Source: Bacilli bacterium
GTDB lineage: Bacteria; Bacillota_I; Bacilli_A; ML615J-28; CAG-313
Direction: 5' to 3'
Length of the DNA: 41,681 bases
Assembly: GCA_017463365.1 (NCBI GenBank)
Contig: JAFTPH010000049.1
Location: 1-41,681, forward strand
Shown: piece by piece, positions 33,492-40,992 of the stretch
How the letters are laid out: each line of letters begins with the position of its first letter
How positions within the stretch are numbered: the first letter of the stretch is position 1
The notes under the pieces: generated by a model
Told to the model about the DNA's origin: nothing
What the model saw: only the letters and a program-made list of their open reading frames with translations
The model's database searches: none
Program-made: the position numbers and the translations under genes

Positions 33492-34616
33492 TTAGATTTC
33501 CTTTATCCAGCAACGACGACGTCTATGTTGTCTTGTATTGAAAGTTTTCCACATACTTTGAACTGCTTCATTAAGTTCAAGTTCTGGACCTGTTTCACAA
33601 ATTTTAACATTATTATCAATACACATTTGAAGCATTTGATCAATAATAATGGCTGGTAGACCTTTCTTTTGATGTTCAGCATCAACTGCCACAAAGAACA
33701 TTTCTAAAGTATCATTCTTACCTTTTAAAGCTTTTAACATTCTAAAGATTCCAAAAGGGAGCATTCTTCCGTTTGATTTCTTTAACGCTTTCGCAATTGA
33801 TGGCACTAATACCGCAAATCCAACAATTTTATTCTCTTTATCTTTAATTGTACATATATATTTTAAATTAACTAAAGGGATGTAATCAGCAATTGCTTTG
33901 GCGATTACTTTATCAGTTAGTGGCACAGTTCCATAAAGTTTCGCGAATTCCGCATCAATTAATTTAAATGCTTCAAGTGCTTCTTTGTGAAGATTTTTAC
34001 GATCATTATAGAATACTGCGCGGTATCCATTACGTTTTTGGATATGCTCACTAATTTTCTTCATTCTTTCATCACGAGCTTCTGGAACTAATAATTGATA
34101 TTCAACCCAGTCAACATCTTTTCTTAAACCAAGACGTTCCATATGTTCAATATAATACGGATGATTATAGAAAGTAATTGACATATTTAACTCTTCAAAT
34201 CCTTCAATTAACATTCCTTCATGGTCCATATCTGTAAAACCAATTGGTCCCATTGCTTCAACAAATCCTTGTTCTTTTCCCCATTTTACTACTTCATTAA
34301 ATAAAGCAGCTGATACTTCATAATCATCTATAAAGTCAAAACGTGTGAATCTTATAGCGTTTTTACCCCATTTTTTGTTATATGCGTGATTTACTAAAGC
34401 ACCAATTCTTCCGACAATTTTTCCATCTTTATATGCTAAAAATAATTTTGTATCACAAAATTCATATGCTGGATTCTTTTCTTTTGTGAAAGTGTCCATT
34501 TCATCATTAAATAAAAATGGTACATAATATTTATTTCCTTTATAAAGTTTATTAGGAAAATCTACCCATTTCTTTAAATCACTTCTTTTTAATACTTCTT
34601 TTATTACTACGCTCAT
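33492..34616 (-). CDS. GNAT-fold N-acetyltransferase-like protein
   Basis: 374 residues. The first part (about 1-150) carries an LFLAYKDGKIVGRIGAL strand (about 58-74) typical of GNAT beta-4, then FTRFDFIDD and GPIGFTDMDHEGML; the second half (about 260-370) has GFAVLVPSIAKAL and an acetyl-CoA-loop-like AEHQKKGLPAIII (about 314-326). The length suggests two GNAT-like units or a larger family of uncharacterised acetyltransferases (YghO-like). The substrate is unknown. It lies in the operon between truA and gtrA with gaps of 18 and 1 bases. Confidence 0.72.
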   Translation of the reverse strand: MSVVIKEVLKRSDLKKWVDFPNKLYKGNKYYVPFLFNDEMDTFTKEKNPAYEFCDTKLFLAYKDGKIVGRIGALVNHAYNKKWGKNAIRFTRFDFIDDYEVSAALFNEVVKWGKEQGFVEAMGPIGFTDMDHEGMLIEGFEELNMSITFYNHPYYIEHMERLGLRKDVDWVEYQLLVPEARDERMKKISEHIQKRNGYRAVFYNDRKNLHKEALEAFKLIDAEFAKLYGTVPLTDKVIAKAIADYIPLVNLKYICTIKDKENKIVGFAVLVPSIAKALKKSNGRMLPFGIFRMLKALKGKNDTLEMFFVAVDAEHQKKGLPAIIIDQMLQMCIDNNVKICETGPELELNEAVQSMWKTFNTRQHRRRRCWIKEI

Positions 34617-34634
34617 AGTACTCCTATCTAGTAT

Positions 34635-35369
34635 TTATATTTCCTCATAAAATACTTTCATTAAATATAATCCCCTAGCAGGCGCAACCCATGGTACAAG
34701 ACGTCTGTTTTTTGCTTCTAAAATTCTTGGCACATCTTCAACTTCGAGTTTTCCTTCACCAACTTTTAACATTAAAGCAATAATAATCCTAACCATGTTA
34801 TACATAAAACCATTACCAATAATTTTAAATGTTAGTCTTGTTCCTACAACATCTAAATCAAATGATTTAATAGTTCTCACTGTTGTTTTTAATTCTTTAT
34901 TTTTTGACAAACTTTTAAAATCATGGGTTCCAACAATATATGTCATTGCTTTTTTTATTTTTTCAAGATCAATTCGGTTATGATGATATAGAACATAGTT
35001 ATTTTGTAGTGGATCATATTCTCCAATGTCTACAATATAATGATATTCTTTACCTTTCGCACTTTTTCTAGAATGAAAAGTCTCATCAACTAGTTCAATA
35101 TCACTTACATATATATGTGGATAAATCTTTTTGTTCAAAATTTTCTTTAAATTTTTGGGTGGTACTAACTGTGTACTATCAAAATGTACTACTTGTCCAT
35201 AGGCATGAACTAAAGCATCTGTTCTTCCTGAACCATGAATAATAACTTCTGTTTTTAGAATTTCTGTTAAAGTATCTTCTAAAACTGATTGAACACTAAT
35301 TAAATTAGTTTGACGTTGAAATCCATGAAAGAAAGCACCATCATATGCGACTACCATTTTATATCTCAT
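34635..35369 (-). CDS. truA: tRNA pseudouridine synthase A
   Basis: 244 residues. TruA turns uridines 38-40 of the anticodon arm into pseudouridine. The catalytic Asp is in SGRTDALVHAYGQVVHF (Asp near 51), and the family features AYDGAFFHGFQRQ (about 9-21), KSAKGKEYHY and FMYNMVRIIIALM are present. It overlaps ecfT as TAATG. In Bacilli truA frequently follows the ecfA1-ecfA2-ecfT genes, so this order is conserved. Confidence 0.96.
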   Translation of the reverse strand: MRYKMVVAYDGAFFHGFQRQTNLISVQSVLEDTLTEILKTEVIIHGSGRTDALVHAYGQVVHFDSTQLVPPKNLKKILNKKIYPHIYVSDIELVDETFHSRKSAKGKEYHYIVDIGEYDPLQNNYVLYHHNRIDLEKIKKAMTYIVGTHDFKSLSKNKELKTTVRTIKSFDLDVVGTRLTFKIIGNGFMYNMVRIIIALMLKVGEGKLEVEDVPRILEAKNRRLVPWVAPARGLYLMKVFYEEI

Positions 35370-36328
35370 TAGATCACCCTATAGATAATTACAATTGTAA
35401 TTATTAATATTATTGATAAAAGATATATAACATCTTTTAAAGTAAAATTCATTTTTACAAGTTTTGTACGTTTTTCACCGGGAACATATCCTCTTGCTTC
35501 CATCGCATCAGCTAAATCGGCCGCACGTTTAAATGAAATAATAAACATTGGCACAAGAAGAGAAACAATTTGCCCAATTTTATCTTTTAGTTTTCCTTCA
35601 TTAAAATCTACTCCCCGTGATGCTTGTGCTTTTAAGATTTTTTCTGTTTCTAAAAATAGCGTTGGGATAAATCTTAACGCTATTGAAATCATCATAGCTA
35701 AAATACTTGTTTTCTTCCCAAACGGTTTAAGCAACGCTTCTAAACCATTATTTAAATCTGTTGGTTTAGTAGTTAAAGTCAATACCGCCGAAGAGATAAT
35801 TAATATTAATACTCTCGATATTACAAAGGCTCCAGTAATTACGCCCCCAGTATAAACCTTAATATCATAATTTAATAAGACATTCCCATATACTGGATAT
35901 TCTAAGAATTTTACTCCTAATACTAAAACAACTAAGAATAAAATAAAGAATAATGGTATCTTTTTTCTTAATAAGAATAAACAAATTAAAACTACTAAAC
36001 ATATTCCCACATTTACTAATGTTAAATTATGATTAATTGTTAATAGCAATTCACCTTCACTATTAAATAACACTTGGAAGACAAATGAAAATAATAGTAA
36101 GTAGGTTACAAATTTAATACTTTTTAAAAACTTTTTAAGTGGTACTTTTGTTAATAGGATTGTGATAACCATAAATAAAGCGAAAATTCCCATAAACAAA
36201 AAATTATTCTTTGGAATGATAAATAATCCTATCATAAATAGAAGCGATGATAATATCTTCGTTCTTGGATCCATTCTATGAATTACACTATTTGTATGAT
36301 AATATTGTCCAAATGCTAAATTATTCAT
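35369..36328 (-). CDS. ecfT: Energy-coupling factor transporter transmembrane subunit EcfT
   Basis: 319 residues, membrane scaffold of the ECF vitamin/metal transporter. The start FGQYYHTNSVIHRMDPRTKI is typical; the C-terminal coupling helices each carry the Ala-Arg-Gly type motif: AQASRGVDFNEG (about 230-241) and AMEARGYVPGEKR (about 284-296). It is longer than the usual ~265, with extra hydrophobic segments in the middle (about 100-160). Overlap with ecfA2 and the SD GAGGTG favour the ATG at 36328 over a GTG nine bases upstream. No S-component is in the window; one or more are likely encoded elsewhere and share this module. Confidence 0.93.
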   Translation of the reverse strand: MNNLAFGQYYHTNSVIHRMDPRTKILSSLLFMIGLFIIPKNNFLFMGIFALFMVITILLTKVPLKKFLKSIKFVTYLLLFSFVFQVLFNSEGELLLTINHNLTLVNVGICLVVLICLFLLRKKIPLFFILFLVVLVLGVKFLEYPVYGNVLLNYDIKVYTGGVITGAFVISRVLILIISSAVLTLTTKPTDLNNGLEALLKPFGKKTSILAMMISIALRFIPTLFLETEKILKAQASRGVDFNEGKLKDKIGQIVSLLVPMFIISFKRAADLADAMEARGYVPGEKRTKLVKMNFTLKDVIYLLSIILIITIVIIYRVI

Positions 36329-37172
36329 TTTCATCACCTCGCGTGATTACGTTAAATAATTCATCTTTTGTTAAAGGTAACGCCTCAAACGTTATTAAAC
36401 CCTTATTTTTAAGCGAATTTGCGACTTTCGAAATATCTGGCAAATCTAAGTTGTGGTTTTTTAAAAGTTCGCTATTTTCGAACATTTCTCTTTTACCACC
36501 ATCATATACAATTTTACCATCATCTAGTACAATACAACGTTTAGAATATTTTGCGACAACATTCATATCATGAGTAATAATAATTACTGATTTATTTGTT
36601 TCTTTTTGAATTTCAACAAGCATTTCCATTAAATCAGTTTTTCCCTTTGGATCAAGACCAACAGTTGGTTCATCTAATACTAAAATATCAGGATTACTTG
36701 CTAAAATTCCCGCAATCGCAACCCTTCTCATTTGTCCACCACTTAAATTAAAAGGACTTCTTTCATATAAGGATTCATCAAGCGACACCATCTTTAAAGC
36801 TTGCTTTGCGGAAAGCTCAACATCAGCATTATTTTTATCAAAGTTTTTAGGACCAAACATAACATCTTTTAAAACTGTTTCTTCAAATAATTGATATTCC
36901 GGAAATTGAAAAACAAGTCCCACATGACGTCTTACTGGTTTAAGCATTTCTTTATTATTTGGTAAAATCTTAATTCCTGCTACCTCAACTACTCCTTTAT
37001 TTGGTAGATTAAGGGCATTCATCAATTGAACTAAAGTACTCTTACCTGATCCAGTGTGACCAAGAATTGTAATGAATTCATTTTCTTTATTAATTTTTAA
37101 ATTAATGTTTTTAAGAGTTTTGGAAGCTTTAACATCATATGTGAAATCTACATCGTAAAAATTGATTCCCAT
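36321..37172 (-). CDS. ecfA2: ECF transporter ATPase EcfA2
   Basis: 283 residues. Walker A GHTGSGKST (near 36-44), Q-loop VFQFPEYQLFEETV, signature LSGGQMRRVAIAG, Walker B ILVLDEPTVGLDP, His switch IITHDM. The second ATPase of group II ECF modules, which form a dimer with EcfA1. It overlaps ecfA1 by 25 bases and ecfT by a few. The C-terminal extension (about 240-283) is usual for this paralogue. Confidence 0.95.
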   Translation of the reverse strand: MGINFYDVDFTYDVKASKTLKNINLKINKENEFITILGHTGSGKSTLVQLMNALNLPNKGVVEVAGIKILPNNKEMLKPVRRHVGLVFQFPEYQLFEETVLKDVMFGPKNFDKNNADVELSAKQALKMVSLDESLYERSPFNLSGGQMRRVAIAGILASNPDILVLDEPTVGLDPKGKTDLMEMLVEIQKETNKSVIIITHDMNVVAKYSKRCIVLDDGKIVYDGGKREMFENSELLKNHNLDLPDISKVANSLKNKGLITFEALPLTKDELFNVITRGDENE

Positions 37173-37960
37173 ATTGCCTCCAAAATTACATCTTTTGATT
37201 CAAAATCAATCTTTTTCAAATCTTCTATTAAAGAAAGTCCATCTATTACCTTAAGTCCACTAGCTTCCAAAATGTCCTTTTTAGGTAATACATCACTCGG
37301 TGATCCATCAAGTACAATTTTACCACCATTCAACACTAATATACGATCAGCATATAATGCTTCTTCTAATTCATGAGTAATACTAATAATGGTTTTACCA
37401 TTATTCATATTTTTTAAGCTCTTAATTGTTTTGTTTATTTCTTTTGTCCCTTTTGGATCAAGCATTGAAGTTGATTCATCAAAAATAATTAAGTCGCTTT
37501 CCATCGCAAGTACTCCCGCAATCGCAACCCTTTGTTTTTGTCCACCACTTAAATTTTCCGGATTTTTTTCTAAATATTCTTCCATATTTACTAATCGTGA
37601 ATATTTTTCAATTCTTCTAATCATTTCTTCTCGTTCGATTAAACGATTTTCAAGACCAAAAGCAATATCGTCTTTAACAGTCGAACCAACAAATTGATTA
37701 TCCGGATTTTGGAAAATAATTCCCATTTTAGCGCGCATTTCATCTAAATTATCAATTGTTAATAATTCATCATTTAGATATATCTCTCCCGATACTGGTT
37801 CTAATAATCCTATAATTAATTTAGCAATCGTGCTTTTACCACTACCATTATGTCCAATAATAGCAGTCATTGTTCCATCTTCAATAGTAAAAGATAAGTT
37901 ATCTAAAACAACTTCGGATTTTTTATAATAAAATGTAACATTACGAAACTCAATCTTCAT
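37148..37960 (-). CDS. ecfA1: ECF transporter ATPase EcfA1
   Basis: 270 residues. Walker A GHNGSGKST (near 36-44), Q-loop FQNPDNQFVGSTV (typical of EcfA), signature LSGGQKQRVAIAG, Walker B LIIFDESTSMLDP, His switch SITHE. First of the A1-A2-T order usual in Bacillota. Its first 11 bases overlap the NusG-II gene. It powers uptake by vitamin-binding S-components. Confidence 0.95.
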   Translation of the reverse strand: MKIEFRNVTFYYKKSEVVLDNLSFTIEDGTMTAIIGHNGSGKSTIAKLIIGLLEPVSGEIYLNDELLTIDNLDEMRAKMGIIFQNPDNQFVGSTVKDDIAFGLENRLIEREEMIRRIEKYSRLVNMEEYLEKNPENLSGGQKQRVAIAGVLAMESDLIIFDESTSMLDPKGTKEINKTIKSLKNMNNGKTIISITHELEEALYADRILVLNGGKIVLDGSPSDVLPKKDILEASGLKVIDGLSLIEDLKKIDFESKDVILEAIWESIFTM

Positions 37961-38396
37961 TTGTTCTTACCTCCCATCCTATCTGGATCCCATGCTGCAT
38001 ACAACGAATTAATCCTGTTTCTAAAAAATTATTATCATTAGTGATAAAACTCGCCATACAACCATTTAATGAATAAGGATTTGGACAATCAGCATCAACT
38101 ACATATGCTTTACCATTTTCAATAACTACTGTATTGTACCCATACTCTGTTTCTATTCTTTGATAAAAATATAATTCATCAGTGAACGGGGCTTCAAAAA
38201 TTACTTTACCCTCATCACCAATTTTAAAATGTTCATCAACTACTTCGAATTGTTTAATAACAACATATAATGTTCCGTTTATTTTTTTATTTTGATAATT
38301 ATTATATAACCCTAAACCCATAAATACTAAAGATACCATGACAAATAAACCAATAACTAAACAAGTATAAAATACTATTTTTCTTTCTTTCGTCAT
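37950..38396 (-). CDS. NusG domain II-containing membrane protein
   Basis: 148 residues. A single transmembrane helix (about 8-30) anchors an external domain with the NusG domain II fold: YNTVVIENGKAYVVDADCPN (about 82-101) and then a Cys-containing segment NGCMASF, CMQHGIQIGWEV. The family (DUF1312-like) is known in Bacillota near thiamine/FMN or heptaprenyl genes; the function is not established. Cys-Pro and repeated Cys residues suggest disulphide or cofactor contacts. The frame extends 22 codons further upstream, but GGAGGAATT precedes the ATG at 38396. It is first in the seven-gene ecf operon. Confidence 0.8.
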   Translation of the reverse strand: MTKERKIVFYTCLVIGLFVMVSLVFMGLGLYNNYQNKKINGTLYVVIKQFEVVDEHFKIGDEGKVIFEAPFTDELYFYQRIETEYGYNTVVIENGKAYVVDADCPNPYSLNGCMASFITNDNNFLETGLIRCMQHGIQIGWEVRTNED

Positions 38397-38452
38397 AATT
38401 CCTCCAGGTAAATTATTACGTATATATAATTTATTATTTCTTACATTTATAT

Positions 38453-38481
38453 ATTTTACCATTTTTTTGATTTTATTGCAA
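38453..38481 (-). promoter_or_regulatory. Promoter of the NusG-II/ecf/truA operon
   Basis: On minus, TTGCAA (38481-38476) and TAAAAT (38458-38453) with 17 bp spacing, about 57 bases before the start codon. Confidence 0.6.
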
Positions 38482-38516
38482 TAAAAACCTATTAATTACC
38501 GCTATATATAAGAAAA

Positions 38517-38536
38517 AAACTCATATAAATGAGTTT
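38517..38536 (-). terminator. Terminator of the nitroreductase gene
   Basis: AAACTCAT/ATGAGTTT (38517-38524/38529-38536), 4-nt loop, followed on minus by TTTTC. Confidence 0.8.
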
Positions 38537-38537
38537 C

Positions 38538-39047
38538 TTATTCATAAAAATGTACATATTTTTCATTATATTGATCACGAGGAGCAACTGTTTCATCAGG
38601 ATATCCAATATGAATTAAACCAAGAGGAACTATTTTTTCATCTAAACCTAATATTTCTCTAACTTTCTTAGCTGCATTCTTTTGAGGATGAAGTCCACAC
38701 CATACTGCTCCAAGCCCAAGTGATGTTACCCCAAGCAAAATATTTTCAATTGAAGCAGAACAATCTTGAATCCAATATTCAGCAAGCTGTAAAGGCAAGC
38801 TTCTTTTAAGTGATCCACAAACAATAATATTAAGTGGAGAATTGTATCTTGAAAATCTAGATGCATTTTTAAGTTCTAAAAGCATCTCTTCGTTAGTTAC
38901 AACATAAAACTCCCAAGGTTGTTTATTACACGCACTAGGAGCACTCATCGCATAATGTAACAAAGTATCAATATCTTCTTTTGAAACTTTATCTTTTTTA
39001 AACTTTCTAATACTTCTTCTATTTAACATTATATCTTTTAATTCCAT
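38538..39047 (-). CDS. Nitroreductase-family flavoprotein
   Basis: 169 residues of the FMN-dependent nitroreductase family. It begins with the FMN-binding motif LNRRSIRKFK (about 8-17), followed by APSACNKQPWEF (about 36-47) and the late GLGAVWCGLHPQ (about 111-122) and LIHIGYPDE. Reduces nitro groups or quinones with NAD(P)H, or serves as an oxygen/redox defence flavoprotein. The family is broad, so the natural substrate is unclear. Single gene with its own promoter and terminator. Confidence 0.92.
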   Translation of the reverse strand: MELKDIMLNRRSIRKFKKDKVSKEDIDTLLHYAMSAPSACNKQPWEFYVVTNEEMLLELKNASRFSRYNSPLNIIVCGSLKRSLPLQLAEYWIQDCSASIENILLGVTSLGLGAVWCGLHPQKNAAKKVREILGLDEKIVPLGLIHIGYPDETVAPRDQYNEKYVHFYE

Positions 39048-39068
39048 AATGTCCTCCTTATATAATAT

Positions 39069-39097
39069 ATTATATCAAAAAATATATACTTATTCAA
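39069..39097 (-). promoter_or_regulatory. Promoter of the nitroreductase gene
   Basis: On minus, TTGAAT (39097-39092) and TATAAT (39074-39069) with 17 bp spacing; AAGGAGG precedes the ATG. Confidence 0.7.
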
Positions 39098-39122
39098 TTA
39101 GAATGTTTTAAAAGAAAATAAT

Positions 39123-39151
39123 TTGAAATTTTTAATAATTTCTAGTATAAT
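39123..39151 (+). promoter_or_regulatory. Promoter of the Cys-rich membrane-protein gene
   Basis: TTGAAA (39123-39128) and TATAAT (39146-39151) with 17 bp spacing; 30-50 bases from the nitroreductase promoter on the other strand. Confidence 0.75.
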
Positions 39152-39172
39152 AATTATAGAAGGAATGATTAT

Positions 39173-39940
39173 ATGAAAATATCCAAAATATCACTACTAC
39201 ATTATATTAAACTAATCTGTCGTTCAATTCTATTACTTTCAGCAACGGCAGTATACTTATATTTTAAAATAACAAAAAAAGAATTCAGTATTGGTGAACT
39301 AGAACTTACAATTGTTTTTGCGATTATATGGTTTATCTATTTCTTAGAAATGATTATAAGATTCTTCCCATCAAATTTAGAAAGTATGGGTTGTCAAAAA
39401 CAATTTGAAAAAAACTTTATTCCAAATAACAAACAGAAAGAAAATTTCTTCAAAAAGAAACCAAATACTACAATCTTAGTATTTATAAGTTGGATTATTC
39501 TAAATGGAATAATCGGCATACTATATTTCACTAAAGTATTTGATAAAGGTATCTTACTTCTTATAAGCTTTGCTTATGGAGTATGTGATATGATTTGTAT
39601 CTTATTCTTCTGCCCATTCCAAACTTGGATAATGAAAAATAAATGCTGCACAACATGTAGAATTTATAACTGGGATTTCGCAATGATGTTTACTCCACTT
39701 TTATTTATCCCAAGTTTATATACTTATAGTTTAGTTATTTTATCTCTAATGCTTTTATTAAAATGGGAAATTTATTATAAAAAGTACCCCGAGAGATTTA
39801 GTGAAGAAACAAATTGTGCATTGCATTGTGAAAATTGTAAAGAAAAACTTTGTCACCATAAAAAACAATTACGCTCTTTCATGAAAAAACAAATAGCAAA
39901 AGCTAAGAAAATTATTAAAAAAGAAAATATTAAGGACTAA
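39173..39940 (+). CDS. Integral membrane protein with C-terminal Cys/His cluster
   Basis: 255 residues with about five transmembrane helices (near 12-31, 42-62, 97-118, 124-146, 166-196). A cytoplasmic-looking loop carries KNKCCTTCRIYNWDFAMMF (about 154-172) and the tail has CALHCENCKEKLCHHKK (about 218-234), i.e. CxxxCxxCxxxxCHH, which looks like a metal or Fe-S site. The tail ends in a strongly basic helix. No family is recognised with certainty. Its promoter is back to back with that of the nitroreductase gene, and the Cys/His clusters suggest a redox or metal-linked role; that link is inference. Confidence 0.7.
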   Translation: MKISKISLLHYIKLICRSILLLSATAVYLYFKITKKEFSIGELELTIVFAIIWFIYFLEMIIRFFPSNLESMGCQKQFEKNFIPNNKQKENFFKKKPNTTILVFISWIILNGIIGILYFTKVFDKGILLLISFAYGVCDMICILFFCPFQTWIMKNKCCTTCRIYNWDFAMMFTPLLFIPSLYTYSLVILSLMLLLKWEIYYKKYPERFSEETNCALHCENCKEKLCHHKKQLRSFMKKQIAKAKKIIKKENIKD

Positions 39941-39963
39941 CCATTTTGGTTCGTCCTTTTTTT
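39932..39963 (+). terminator. Terminator of the Cys-rich membrane-protein gene
   Basis: AAGGAC-T-AACC pairs with GGTT-C-GTCCTT, loop ATTTT, followed by TTTTTTT. It begins within the last codons. Confidence 0.85.
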
Positions 39964-39965
39964 AC

Positions 39966-40494
39966 TTATGTTTCGGCGTATTCACCTTTTTTACTTTTCT
40001 TCGATACTTTAATAAATTTTCTTAAAACATAAAATATTCCACCAAAGAAAAATGAACAAAATAATATTTTGAAAAATATTCCTCTTACTACCGAATCAGA
40101 AGTTGATACATATATTAATTGACTATCAGTACCGTTTGTAAGAACTTCTAGCTGTGAATACCCTCCACGAATAAATTTCATAATACTTTTATTTTTTAAA
40201 ACATATGTTTTATTTCCAATAGTTTTTTCTTTATTATCACTAAGTTCATTCCAATATTTGTTATTTGCTTTATTATCAATTATCTCTTTTACACTAATAA
40301 TATTAGCATTTTGATCAACTTCTATTTGAAGTGATGATCTTACAGAATAAATTAATATATTATTTTCTTCCCACTCGATATGAATTTCTATCTTTAGTAG
40401 AACTAACCTTTATATTAATATTTATCATTTTTTAGGATCTATAAAATTCTTTGTTTTTAAAATGTTTATTTTTCACAAAATCACTATTAAACAT
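39966..40494 (-). pseudogene. Degraded gene next to the Rhs locus (in-frame stop plus frameshift)
   Basis: The intact remnant is a 71-codon tail (39966-40181) with one transmembrane helix and a basic end. Reading back upstream, the same frame stays open to about 40409 with sensible protein (for example IEIHIEWEENNILIYS and SSLQIEVDQNANIISVKE) but has no start codon. The likely beginning lies in another frame: ATG at 40428 (MININIKVSSTK), or ATG at 40494, four bases after the stop of the gene before it, which meets an in-frame TAA just ahead of 40428. Joining the parts needs a one-base shift between about 40360 and 40409. This looks like a decayed gene of about 175 codons, perhaps a second immunity gene; a sequencing error is the alternative. 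Confidence 0.55.
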
Positions 40495-40498
40495 GTTT

Positions 40499-40966
40499 TT
40501 ATCTGAATATATCAATTATTTCCTGTTTCTTTGGAAAATCTATCATTGTATTTGGTTTATATTTTATAATAATGTGGTTTTTCATTAAATAAATCTTTAT
40601 TATATCTGATTTTTTAAATTCAATTACTTTTCCGTTTTTCTTACATGTTACTTTATATAATTCATCGTTTTTTTCTAAAACATATTTTATTATCCCGTTT
40701 TCAGCATTTTTTTCAAAACTTAATTTTATTGCTTTTTTTGCATTATTATGAACATTAATAATCACACAGATCAAAAAAACACACGCAACCAAACTTGAAA
40801 TACCATGTATAAGATACTTAGAATCTCCAAACAATCCGATCAACATAAAGTAAATTGCTAAAATACCAAACAGTATTAACATAACTATAGCAGGTTTGCT
40901 TTGTGATAAACTTACTTCTTTAATTCTATTTTTCACATCACTAATATTATAACTAAACTCAAACAT
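40499..40966 (-). CDS. Two-helix membrane protein (YcxB-like), candidate Rhs immunity protein
   Basis: 155 residues: a short cytoplasmic start, two transmembrane helices (about 25-45 and 52-73) and a C-terminal soluble domain (about 80-155) whose shape (VLEKNDELYKVTCKKNGKV, then FKKSDIIKIYLMKNHIIIKY) resembles the YcxB/DUF-type domain. The gene begins 26 bases after the Rhs stop with AGAAAGGAG, so it is in the same operon. By position it is the candidate immunity protein that protects against the Rhs C-terminal tip. YcxB-like proteins do occur at such loci, but this role is inference. Confidence 0.65.
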   Translation of the reverse strand: MFEFSYNISDVKNRIKEVSLSQSKPAIVMLILFGILAIYFMLIGLFGDSKYLIHGISSLVACVFLICVIINVHNNAKKAIKLSFEKNAENGIIKYVLEKNDELYKVTCKKNGKVIEFKKSDIIKIYLMKNHIIIKYKPNTMIDFPKKQEIIDIFR

Positions 40967-40992
40967 ATTTTCTCCTTTCTATCTTTTACTTT

